A DNA stretch of 64,000 nucleotides from Synanceia verrucosa. Its lineage: Eukaryota > Chordata > Actinopteri > Perciformes > Synanceiidae. The number at the start of each line of letters is the position of its first letter. The stretch's first letter is position 1. Shown piece after piece: positions 37,724 through 47,718 of the stretch. Below the pieces are notes generated by a model, which saw nothing but the letters and a program-made list of their open reading frames with translations, did no database searches and was not told the origin of the DNA. The DNA lies in assembly GCA_029721515.1 (NCBI GenBank), contig CM056551.1:30978437-31042436 (forward strand), written 5' to 3'. Both the position numbers and the translations under genes were made by a program.

Positions 37724-38289
37724 GAGAGGTAGTGGGATCGATGCCCGCATTCTCCACAGCTCTTTATCAAAGAGGTTATGTTTTCACCGGGGTTTGTTTA
37801 TTTGTTTGTTGTTTGTAAAATAACTTTTTTTGGTGGTGATCCATCAAAAAGTAATCAGTTTTAAGTTAGGCCACTTCTGACCAACCCTGTAAATTTCATC
37901 AAAAACGGTCCATAATTGAGTTATTTTGCAAGCCATCATACAAACAAACAAACAAGCCCCAGTGAAAACATAACCTCTTTGGCGGCGGGGTAACTTTAAA
38001 TAAAAAGTCGCCTCCACTGCCACCTTGGTGGAGGTCTAGTTTCACTTTGCTGCAAAAAGTATTTCCCAGAAAGTGGTAGGGGTTTCCCCCTACTTCAACA
38101 ATAAGTTAATTGTATTTAATGACTGTTGTGCAACAGCTGAATTACAACGTCGGAAAAGGCTCCATGTTCTTTATTTGGAGGTTATAATAACATGATGAAG
38201 AGGAGCAACAGTGAGCTCTGTTTGACTCCTCCAGAGAGCAGAAGCTTAAAGAGCTGTGGAGAACGTGGGCATCGATCCCACTACCTCTC
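37724..38289. repeat. fold-back structure with tRNA-Ala-derived arms
   Basis: The 41-bp arm at 37724-37764 (GAGAGGTAGTGGGATCGATG...) is the reverse complement of 38249-38289 with about three mismatches. Both arms are the 3' half of a tRNA-Ala (T arm plus acceptor strand) followed by ACAGCTCTT. The interior holds a smaller palindromic element (37768-37981) and roughly 270 bp of unassigned sequence. Confidence 0.7.
37768..37981. mobile_element. palindromic MITE-like element
   Basis: A 214-bp element starts CAAAGAGGTTATGTTTTCAC and ends with the reverse complement of that sequence; the complementarity extends about 35 bp through GTTTGTTT runs. It has no coding capacity. This terminal sequence is a common one in animal genomes (from memory). 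The superfamily is not assigned because no clear target duplication is visible. Confidence 0.65.
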
Positions 38290-38328
38290 GCATGCTAAGT
38301 GAGTGCTCTACCATCTAAGGTAAGGGCT
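38257..38328 (-). pseudogene. tRNA-Ala(AGC)-like pseudogene
   Basis: On the minus strand ATGGTAGAGC, the anticodon region CTTAGCATGCGAG, AGGTAGTGGGATCGATGCCC and GTTCTCCA match tRNA-Ala. The 5' acceptor strand and the 5' side of the D stem do not pair, and the anticodon stem has a mismatch. It overlaps the right arm of the fold-back structure. Confidence 0.6.
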
Positions 38329-38734
38329 GTGGCTCTCCCCCACGGTCTATACTCTGTAGAAAGGAAACAGAAAAGAGTCACTTTGCACATACAAGAACTT
38401 TAACTTATTGTGTTGGTGCATGACATGTAAACATAAACATGGTGCAGATATAAGAACAAAAAGATAATAAAGGGACAACTAAGAATAAATAAAGGGTGCA
38501 AAACTCATCTTTAAAACCTGAGACAATACAGTGCAAAAAATTAGAGAAGGGTGAATAATAAGACGCTTCTGAAGGCAGTACACACAGCTGAGAGGCTACT
38601 GTCTCTTTAAGAGCCACCCGCCCCCTGTGCTACATCCATTCCATTGGACAGAAGACTGTGATGTCACTCTGCAGCTGTGCTCTCTGATTGGCTGTCAGAA
38701 AGAGTTCCTGTGTTGATTCAAAGAGAGGAAGAGA
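38329..38734. other. no recognised feature
   Basis: Non-tandem sequence between the fold-back cluster and the next minisatellite; no exon or repeat family identified. Confidence 0.5.
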
Positions 38735-39440
38735 AGGTTGTAATGGAGAGGAGAACAGAGGAGGAGCAGGAGGAGGAGATCAGAAGAGACTAATGTTCAA
38801 GAGGAGAAAGGAGGAGAAGGAGGAGGAGAACAGAAGAGACTAATGTTCAAGAGGAGAGAGGAGGAGGAGGAGAAGGAGGAGGAGAACAGAAGAGACTAAT
38901 GTTCAAGAGGAGAGAGGAGGAGATGGAGGAGGAGAACAGACGAGACTAATGTTCAAGAGGAGAAAGGAGGAGAACAGAAGAGACTAATGTTCAAGAGGAG
39001 AAAGGAGGAGAACAGAAGAGACTAATGTTCAAGAGGAGAAAGGAGGAGAACAGAAGAGACTAATGTTCAAGAGGAGGGAGGAGGAGAACAGAAGAGACTA
39101 ATGTTCAAGAGGAGAAAGGAGGAGAACAGAAGAGACTAATGTTCAAGAGGAGGGAGGAGGAGAACAGAAGAGACTAATGTTCAAGAGGAGAAAGGAGGAG
39201 AACAGAAGAGACTAATGTTCAAGAGGAGGGAGGAGGAGAACAGAAGAGACTAATGTTCAAGAGGAGGGAGGAGGAGAACAGAAGAGACTAATGTTCAAGA
39301 GGAGAAAGGAGGAGAACAGAAGAGACTAATGTTCAAGAGGAGAAAGGAGGAGAACAGAAGAGACTAATGTTCAAGAGGAGGGAGGAGGAGAACAGAAGAG
39401 ACTAATGTTCAAGAGGAGAGAGGAGGAGAAGGAGGAGGAG
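38735..39440. repeat. 38-bp purine-rich minisatellite
   Basis: About 17 tandem units containing GAGAACAGAAGAGACTAATG followed by TTCAAGAGGAG, with GGAGAAA or GGAGGG variants at the unit edge. The strong purine bias on one strand over 700 bp suits triplex or non-B structures, but there is no other content. Confidence 0.93.
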
Positions 39441-39857
39441 CTGCAGGAGGAGGACAGGGTGTGACTCCTTCACACTGAACTGACAGTGAGTAAACTAATA
39501 GAAACTTTTAAAAACGTGATTATTATTCTAATGATAAATAGAGAGAAGTCCTGTTGTTTCTCTGACCTCTTTATTATTCAATAACTCCTCTGATAATAAA
39601 CAATAATAATAATAATCATAACAATAATAATAATGGACCTGTTCACTGTGTTTATGAATCTATTCATGTGTTTATCTGTATTTATCACTTTATGTTGTTT
39701 GTATGATGACCCTGTTTTCCACTCGGTTCTTGCTTAGTTAGACTTTGGTTCATTGTTTACTGATGTTCTTATCTTTTTTATGGGCTCTTGTTATTGTTGC
39801 TTTGTCCCCCAAATGTACGTCTCACAGCAGCACAGTATGTGGTGATGAGGGGGGATC
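39441..39857. other. no recognised feature
   Basis: AT-rich sequence with short AAT runs; nothing coding or repetitive that I can name. Confidence 0.5.
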
Positions 39858-40004
39858 ATGTTCTTTGATTTCTCAAGCACCTTCAACAGGATCCAGCTCC
39901 TTCTACTGAGACACAAGCTGGCAGATATGAGGGTGGAGTCACACCTGGTCACCTGGATCACAGACCACCTCAGCAGGAGACCACTGTAGGTCAGACTCAT
40001 AGAC

Positions 40005-41270
40005 TGGAAAAAGAATGGACGTAGCACCCGTGACGTCACCCATTGGTTTGGGGGAGTCCTTTTTGTGCTCCTATCATGGGCATTTGAACTGCGCCATCTT
40101 GGATTTCAGTGGGCGTGTACTTTCCATATTTGAAGGAGAGGCGGTAACTTTACGGGTCAGCCGGCCGAGATCCCGCCCACTGAACGCAAGTTAACCGCGC
40201 TGAACTGAGCTAGCCTAAGGCTAATAAGCTAGGCTAGGCTAACAAGCAGCTACAGGCAGCAAAAACAGATCATAATGCTGCTGTTGTGTTTTAAAAATCA
40301 CCTTTTCAGATCGAGAGATTTTAGGTGGAGCTACAGGGTTTGGTGGAGTTGGGGGGGGATTCATTTGTTTTATTTAACAGTGAAACGATCGTTAACATGT
40401 TAGTTACCGTGTTTCAACACTGCCTCCATCCACTAACGTTTATCCAGCACAGCAGCCGCTTTCTGACGGAGCATGTCTGTCCATGCAGTGTCAGACTTTT
40501 TAAACAGAACAATGATACGAAATAAGGTTGTATTCCCGCACTAAACCGACTCAACATACTCTGGTCATCTATCTGTATCAACAGGGATCATGAGTCGGCA
40601 ATAAAGTCATTATAAGCCAGCTGCAAAATATGCTGACACATACCAATAAGTGGCAGCATCCAAGTAAACTGTATTTTACACAGCCTATGGGTAAAATAGT
40701 ACTAGATATTTACACACCGAAAGAAATGCAACACACAATCCTTTGACGGTCGATTAGTACAATCAACAATCCCCATGCATGGTTTTGGATGGTGGGAGGA
40801 AGCCGGAGTACCCGGAGAGAGTACCCGGAAGCCGGAGTACCCGAACAGTGCTAACCACTGCACCACCGTGCTGCCCACACACGCCATATTGCCAGAAACA
40901 AACACAGACCCCTGGGTGTAGCCTAGCCTAGCTCAGACGACGCTTTAGCAAAGAGCTAACTGCCGGTAGCTGTCTGTGAACATGTCATTCAACGTAACCA
41001 CGCCCTAATTTATGCAAGAATTTTAAGCCGAAATAACACTAAAACGGTTGTGGTAAAAAAAATTCACCCCCCTCACAGTGTTCACAGGAGTGGAAACTAT
41101 CGGTAGAGACCAAAAAATTAAAATGTACCAGGCTGTAAATATGTTTTTTAAAGCTGTAAAGTCGGCTATTTTAACATGGCGGTCAATGGAGAATTGCTCA
41201 CTTCCGGAGCCAGCCCCCAGCGGCCGGACGGCAATTGCAGCTTTTTGAACGCGGAAGTGGTCCTCACTTG
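40005..41270. mobile_element. non-autonomous repeat inserted in the Rex1-like LINE
   Basis: The left part (GAATGGACGTAGCACCCGTG, then ACGTCACCCATTGG) and the right part (ACATGGCGGTCAATGG, then CACTTCCGGAGCCAGCC) are recognisable pieces of a repeat I have seen widely in teleosts. I see no transposase frame. It encloses a SINE fragment. Exact ends and class are uncertain. Confidence 0.5.
40752..40890 (-). mobile_element. SINE fragment (minus orientation)
   Basis: On the minus strand it contains the A-box segment (GGTGGTGCAGTGGTTAGCAC) and the body around the CCATGCATGG motif of the SINE that is complete at 62758-63121. The B-box portion is replaced by a local duplication of the CCGGAGTACCCGGA segment. 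Confidence 0.7.
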
Positions 41271-41728
41271 GAGAACCCACAACTGCCCCCTTGGTCAGAC
41301 TGAAGGTCTGCAGCTCTGCCACCAGCAGAAAGACTCTGAGGACATTGCAGTCATGGCGTGCATCAGGGATGGACAGGAGGAGGAGTACAGGAGCCTGGTG
41401 GAACACTGAACAACAACACCAAGGAGAGGTTGGTGGGTTTTCAGAGGTCCAGGTCACATCTGCATCAGGTCTCCAATGAGGGGTCCAATGTGAGGTGGTC
41501 AGGACCTCCAGATACCTGGGACTGGAGTACTGGACGTCCTGGTGAAGAAGGCTCAGAATAGACTTTACTTCCTGCTGATGTTTGACCAGTCTGTTGTTAC
41601 CTCTTCTGCACTCCATCAGGAACGATGGCCTCCACCCTCTGCAACTCCATCAGCAGACACAGCACACACTTTCACTTCCCTATTTAGTATGTTAATATGC
41701 ATATTTTTGAATGGTTAGATCTGTTTTA

Positions 41729-41853
41729 TCTGTCTATCTATCTGTCTCTATCTGTCTCTCTATCTATCTAACTGTCTATCTATCTATCTATCTATCTGTC
41801 TATCTATTTATCTAACTGTCTATCTATCCATCTATCTATCTATCTATCTATCT
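41729..41853. repeat. (TCTA)n microsatellite, left flank of LINE copy 2
   Basis: TCTATCTATC runs with interspersed CTGT and AACTG variants stop exactly where the second LINE begins. Matching runs with the same interruptions resume at 47601 on its far side. Confidence 0.93.
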
Positions 41854-42026
41854 GGTGGAGGTGTGTTGAGGTAGAGCGGTAGAAGGTGTTCAAACTTTGT
41901 TTTCTTTTCTTTTCTAATCACTCTTTTGTATGATCATTGTTTGGATTATTTGGTGATACTTTTGGTCTAACGTTTTTTCGTGTTTTTTGGTGTTTTTTTG
42001 TGTGTTTTTGGTGCCTCGTGGTGAGG

Positions 42027-43528
42027 ATGGCGTCCTCAGAGACGCCACCACCGCCGGCTTCCCTGAGCCACGGTGTGAGGCTGGTGCCACCGCCGGCCTC
42101 CACCGTGGAGCAGGTCCTGCTGGCTGTGGGAGACCAGGTGGGTCACGGGAACATCTCCTATGCTTCCCGCATGAACAAAGCTGTGGTCGTGTTTTTCAAA
42201 CATCAGAGCTTTGTTACTGCACTAATTGAGAATGGATTAATCCTCGATGAGGAGTTCATCCAAGTTTCTCCTCTGGCTGTGCCGTCAACACGGATCACAG
42301 TATCAGGCGTCCCTCCATTCATTCAGAATGAAGCCCTGGAGAAGGAGCTCAGGCGTTTCGGTAAGTTTGCCAGTGGTTTTCGTACTGTTGCTTTGGGGTG
42401 TAAGGACGCTAAGCTAAAACATGTTCAGTCTCTGCGAAGGCAGGTTTTCATGTTTTTGGACTCTCCGTCTCAAACACTGGACGTGTCCTTCCGTGTCAAA
42501 CACGAAGAAGGGTTTTACATGGTTTATGCTAGCTCGGGAAGCATTAAGTGTTTTGAGTGTGGAGACGTGGGCCACAAACGTGTTGCATGTCCACACAGAC
42601 AGCAAACCGTAAGACCGGCCGGGGGTGACAGCGGGCAGGTGAGCGGTGGGGCCGGGGGTGACAGCGGGCAGGTGAGCGGTGGGGCCGGGGGTGATAGCGG
42701 GCAGGTGAGCGGTGGGGCCGGGGTGATAGCGGGCTGGTGAGCGGTGGGGCCGGGGGTGATAGCGGGGAGGTGAGCGGTGGGGCCGGGGGTGATAGCGGGC
42801 AGGTGAGCGGTGGGGCCGGGGGTGATAGCGGGCAGGTGAGCGGTGGGGCCGGGCGGTTGGCGGCCGCCGGTCCCGCGGGCCCGGTGGCTGCTGCTGGTTC
42901 ATCGGAGTTGGCTGGTGCTGGCTCTGGGGACTCGGCGGCTGTTGCCGGTCCCGCGCGCTCGGCGGTGTCTGCCGCTGGCTCCGTGCGTGCGGCGGTGGCG
43001 GTTGCTGCTGGTGCGCCCTCCGGGGCTTCGGCACGGCAGAGTGTTTCCGAGTCTAGCGCGGAGAAAGTGGTTGAAAGTGTGCGTGTGAATATTGTGTCTG
43101 AGTGCCCTACTGAGCAGGTGGGGGCTGCTGGGGAGCCGATGCAGGTAGAGGCTGTAGACACGGAGCAGAAGCTGCAGGCTGGATCTCAGGCTGCTCCAGG
43201 TCGCAGTCAGCAGACGGTGATTTTCTCTGATAATGATGTTGACTCAGATTCTGTGTCTGTAGCAGACAGTGTGTCACTGAGCACAGATCTGTATTCTTTG
43301 GAGGAGGTGACAGACTTCCTCGATGACTCTTTTGGCAGGTCAGTGGAGGTCACAGACTATTTTCCTGACATGCAGAAATTTGTGAAGTCTGTTGATACTT
43401 TGCAGAAGGTTGTAGGTAAGGACCTACTGTGTGATAAAAAAAGGTACCGTCTCCAAAAGCATGTTGCAAATGTGAGAAAAATTCTTAAAGGGAAAAAGGT
43501 ATTGAAAAAACGTAAAGTTTCTAAATAA
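42027..43528 (+). pseudogene. LINE copy 2 ORF1: gag-like protein with one frameshift
   Basis: It starts at the ATG of MASSETPPPP, the Met shared with copy 1. The N-terminal domain (SRMNKAVVVFF, RITVSGVPPF, ELRRFGKFASG) and CCHC knuckle (CFECGDVGHKRVAC) match copy 1 closely. A seven-unit repeat encoding GGDSGQVSGGA follows. One G is missing in a run near 42720-42723, shifting the frame inside this repeat and causing a stop at 42740; the correct frame continues from about 42737 to the TAA at 43528 with an Ala-rich linker and a conserved basic C-terminus (TDLYSLEEVTDFLDD). Confidence 0.87.
42620..42853 (+). repeat. 33-bp coding minisatellite in LINE copy 2 ORF1
   Basis: Seven tandem 33-bp units containing GACAGCGGGCAGGTGAGCGG encode an 11-residue Gly/Ser-rich repeat directly after the zinc knuckle. 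One unit has lost a G, which breaks ORF1. Confidence 0.92.
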
Positions 43529-43535
43529 TTCAAAA

Positions 43536-46500
43536 ATGATTGTGTATCACCGGGTGTTTTTTCTCTTCTGTTTTTTTCTGTCTGTCCTGCTCTTTTTTGT
43601 GTCTTCTCATATGCAACCTTTAAGAGTTGGGTCTTTAAATATAAATGGGGGTAGAAGCCCACAGAAAAGAGCATTGGTGTTTGAAATTGTTAAACAGAAA
43701 AAAATAGATGTAGTTTTTGCAAGAAACACACAGTGATAGGGTTAATGAAACAGACTGGGGTATGTGGTGGGGGGGTCAGTATGCCCTCAGCCACGGGTCA
43801 AACCTTAGTGCTGGAGTGGCGGTTTTATTCTCCCCGTCCTTACCTGTCACAATTTTATCCATGTCTGAGATCATGGCGGGCAGAGCCTTGATGGTTAAAG
43901 TAGAAATCCTGGGGTTTGTTTTTAATTTATTTAATATTTATGCACCCAATCAAAACTCTGAACGTTTAGTTCTATTTAATTTATTAAAAGACAGTTTAGG
44001 GAGCAGCAGTCAGGGTGAATGCGTTATACTGGGTGGGGACTGGAACTGCTGCACTGATGGCACTTTGGACAGGACAGGACAGGAGCTTCAGTCTCAGTCA
44101 TCCTCTTTCCTGGCCCAGATGGTCGCAGAGGCAAACCTCGTAGACATCTGGAGGTTAAAACACCCCTCCACCCAACAGTACACCTGGGTGAGAGTCTCTG
44201 ACGGCATGGTCAGTGCAGCAAGACTAGATCGGTTTTACATTTCCTCATCTTTTATTACTCGTGCAGCTGAGAGTCAGATACAGCCAGTTGGTTTCACTGA
44301 CCATCACCTGGTTTTATTAGAAATGGTTTTAGCTTCTCCAGGAAAGTCCAGGTCATTCTGGCATTTTAATACAAAACTTTTAAATGATTTTATTTTTGTA
44401 ATAATTTTAAACTGTTTTGGGCAGAGTGGAGGTCCAGGAAAGAGGATTTTCCTTCTCTTAGTCAGTGGTGGGAGGTTGGAAAGGGTCAGATAAGGGTTTT
44501 CTGCCAACAATATTCCGCCCAGTCCGCTGCAGAAGTCCGGAGGGCCATGGAGCAGCTGGAGGCAGAGATCAGGGAGCTGGAGTGCGTGTCCGTGGAGAAC
44601 CCTGAACAGTTGCTCTCTAAAAGCATCAGCTGAACTCTTTCCTCCTGGAGAAAGCCAAAGGAGCCTTGGTCCGAGCCCGCTTCACCACCATCAGAGACAT
44701 TGATGCCCCAACGTCCTTTTTCTTCAACTTGGAGAAGTCCAAAGGCCAGAGAAAACAAATGGTGTGTCTGCGTCTGCCTGATGGGGGGTTAACCTCAGAC
44801 CCCACTGAGATGAGGAGGCATGCCGTGGCTTTCTACTCTGAGCTGTTCAGAGCTGAACATTGTGATGTGGAGGCAACAGCTGAGCTTCTCCAGGACCTTC
44901 CTCAGCTGAGCCCAGTAGAGCAGGATTCCCTGGGCTGCCCCATCACCATGGAAGAGCTGACTTCTGCAGTGACACAGATGGCCTCAGGAAAGGCCCCCGG
45001 TATGGACGGTTTACCAGCAGACTTCCTTAAACATTTCTGGAGTACTTTGGGACCTGACCTGCTAGGTGTGTTTCAGGAGTCTTTCCTGAGGGGAACTCTT
45101 CCGGCCTCCTGCAGGCGAGCGGTGATATCGCTCCTGCCAAAGAAGGGGGACCTGACTCTGCTGAAAAACTGGAGACCCGTAGCTCTTTTATGTACAGACT
45201 ATAAAATACTGTCGAAGGTTTTAGCTAACAGACTGAAGGTTTTTTGGATCTCATTATTGGTGCTGATCAGTCTTATTGTATCCCTGACAGGTCCATACTG
45301 GACAATTTGTTTTTAATGCGGGACACTTTTGATGTGTGCAAACTGTACAACTTAAAGACTGGAATAATTTCCATTGACCAGGAGAAAGCCTTTGATCGTG
45401 TCGATCACTCCTTTTTATTTTCCACCTTGCAGGCTTTTGGTGTTGGGGAGCACTTCCTGTCTTGGGTGAAGTTGTTGTACAGTGGTGCATGTTGTGTTGT
45501 GAAAGTGGGTGGTGGGCTAAGCAGTCCTGTTCCAGTTAGCAGAGGCATCAGGCAGGGCTGTCCTCTCTCTGGACAACTGTACAGTGTGGCCATTGAGCCT
45601 CTTCTTTGTAGACTTAGGAAGCATTTAAGGGGTTTATGTCTACCTGAATCAGGTTGGAGCCAGGCTTTAGTGGTGTCAGCTTATGCTGATGATGTGAATG
45701 TTTTTGTGCAGGGTCAGGAAGACATCCAGCAACTAAAGCACTGCCTGGATCTTTATCAGAAGGCTGCGTCAGCTAAAATTAACTGGGAGAAAAGTGAGGC
45801 TTGTTTAGTTGGCAACTGGAGTGCAATAAACACTCCCAGTCTTCCTGGTGGCCTCAGGTGGGGGAACAGAGGGCTAAAGGTCTTGGGAGTGTATTTGGGC
45901 AGTGAGGACATAATGGCTAAGAACTGGGAGGGAGTGCTGGACAAGGTAAAAGCCAAGTTATCTAAATGGAAATGGCTGCTACCTCAGATGTCTTACAGGG
46001 GAAGAGCTCTGATTGTCAACAACCTGGTGGCCTCATCTCTGTGGCACAGGCTCCAAGTGCTGAACCCTCCATCTGGACTGATGAAACATCTGCAGCAGCT
46101 CCTGGTGGATTTCTTCTGGTCGGGTCATCACTGGCTTCGAGCATCTGTCCTGTACCTTCCTGTGGCAGAGGGGGGGCAGGGCCTGATTGACATCGTCTCC
46201 AGGACTGCTGCTTTCAGACTTCAGGCAGCTCAGCGGCTGCTGTACAGACCGTCTCTCAGCTGGTCGGCTGTAGCTCGGCTGCTGCTCCGGAGGGCTGGGG
46301 GGCTGGGACTGGACAAGCAGCTATTTCTGTTGAAGCCCCCTGCTCTGAGCCTCACTGGACTGTCATCTTTTTACAGCTCTGTTTTTGATGCCTGGAGGAC
46401 TCTAGTTGTCACACGACACACATCTGACCCAAAGTCCGGGATGTGGCTGTTGGAAGAGCCACTTTTCAACAACGGTCTTCTGAGTACCACCTCGCTGTCG

Positions 46501-47481
46501 TCCGTCACCCTGAGAAGTGCTTTCATCCAAGCAGGAATCACGAAGCTCGGACACCTCATAAGAACACCTGTCCAGAGACTGGCTGAACTGACTGGCTTAA
46601 GATCTACCAGAGTGCTGCAAAACCTGGTGAAGGAGGTGTGGCAGTCTCTGTCAGGGCCTCTCAGGATCTTTGTTCAGAGTCGGGGTCTGGCTCAGCGTTG
46701 GATGGACGGCCATGGTTACATCTTCCCGGCTCTGAGCGTGAGTCCTGCGGTGGGTGACTGGAGGGAGGAGAGTGGACTGTTGCTGTCTCTGAGGAGTCCA
46801 GTACTGGGGACTTTGAGCTCCTGCACGGGAAAACAGCTCTACCTGAGCTGCGTGAAGGTACTGAACCTGCGCTCCCTCACCGGAGTCAGGGAGTCCGGTT
46901 GGACTGAGGCTTTTGGCTCAGGCTTTTCCCCTAATGGCAGCTGGAGGGTCCTGTATAAGCCTCCTGTGGAGAAGCGTGTGGCTGATCTCCAGTGGAGGAT
47001 TATACATGGAGTAATAGCTACGAACAGATACAGAGCTCACCTTGATCCAAGCACTGGGGAGGGATGTCCTTTCTGCTCACAGAGAGAGACCACAGAGCAC
47101 CTGGTGCTGTCCTGTCCCAGACTGGCTGGGCTTTTCAGAACACTGCAGGAGTGGGTGGGGGGTTTGGGAGAGGGTTTCTCTTATCCTTTCTTTGTCTTCG
47201 GTCCCAAATACACTCCCAAGAAAAAGAAAACTCTGGTGCTGATCAACTTCATCTTTGCAAGTGCAAAACTGGCAATCTGGAAAAGTCGGAAAAACAAAGT
47301 GCTGGGGGTGGGCTGGACTGACCCGGTTCCTTGTCTGAAGGGTTTGGTAGCAGCTCGACTCAGAGTTGAATACACCTTTTATAAACTGACTTGCAATTTG
47401 GAGGAATTCAGGGATGTGTGGGCTGTCAGGCAGGTCCTGTGTTCACTGGGGGAGGATGGCTCCTTGGTGCTGAATTTGTGA
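43536..47481 (+). pseudogene. LINE copy 2 ORF2: endonuclease/reverse transcriptase, frameshifted
   Basis: It begins 8 bp after ORF1. The endonuclease motifs SLNINGG, QETH, GGDWNCC, RLDRFYIS and TDHH span the first two frames; a T lost near 43715 separates them. Further shifts lie near 44400-44650 and 45244. The last frame (45244-47481, 745 codons) is open through the palm and thumb: DQEKAFDRVDHSF, GIRQGCPLSGQLY, the YADD box in SAYADDVNVF, a long connection region and a terminal Cys/His motif (C-x2-C-x7-H-x4-C at GCPFC...HLVLSC), ending SLGEDGSLVLNL. Confidence 0.88.
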
Positions 47482-47600
47482 ATGACTGGTTGTGTGTGTG
47501 CAAGTTTGTAGTAATTTAATTATTTTATCAATTAATATGTAAAATGTCTTAAAGTATTGTCAGAATGTCTCATAAATAAAGTTTGTTAAAAGTCAAAAAG

Positions 47601-47668
47601 TCTATCTATCTAACTGTCTATCTATCTATTTATCTATCTGTCTATCTATCTATCTATTTATCTATCTG

Positions 47669-47700
<32 letters not shown>

Positions 47701-47712
47701 ACTGTCTGTCTC
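47601..47712. repeat. (TCTA)n microsatellite, right flank of LINE copy 2
   Basis: It continues the tetranucleotide tract interrupted at 41853. Its pyrimidine-rich end directly precedes the acceptor AG (47717-47718) of a centriolin exon and probably supplies part of the polypyrimidine tract. Confidence 0.92.
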
Positions 47713-47718
47713 TATCAG

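Larger units (their letters stand above)
39858..41640 (+). mobile_element. Rex1-like LINE remnant, split by a later insertion
   Basis: Two pieces of one reverse transcriptase lie in the same orientation. At 39858-40000 the reading FFDFSSTFNRIQ...HLVTWITDHLSRRPL matches the reverse transcriptase A-box region. From about 41280 a degraded reading with CIRDGQEEEYRSLVEH, then a region translating to a RYLGLEYW-like segment and NRLYFLLMF, corresponds to later parts of the same protein family. About 1.27 kb of unrelated repeat DNA separates them. Stops and shifts make it long dead. The Rex1 label rests on remembered family motifs. Confidence 0.65.
41854..47600 (+). mobile_element. Tx1-like non-LTR retrotransposon (LINE), copy 2, inactive
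   Basis: A 5.75-kb element with the same organisation as copy 1 (ORF1, ORF2, AATAAAG-containing 3' end, no poly(A)), clearly related in protein but diverged enough to be a separate lineage. It sits precisely within a TCTA microsatellite just upstream of the first recognised centriolin exon, sense to that gene. ORF1 has one frameshift and ORF2 at least three, so it cannot be autonomous. The long open final frame suggests fairly recent decay. Confidence 0.87.

Noticed and set aside
37520..37732. Short frame ending ...STEELETLDTSALQHV with a donor-like GTGAGC, considered as a missing centriolin exon
   Set aside because: It has no acceptor independent of the minisatellite and no clear similarity to centriolin.
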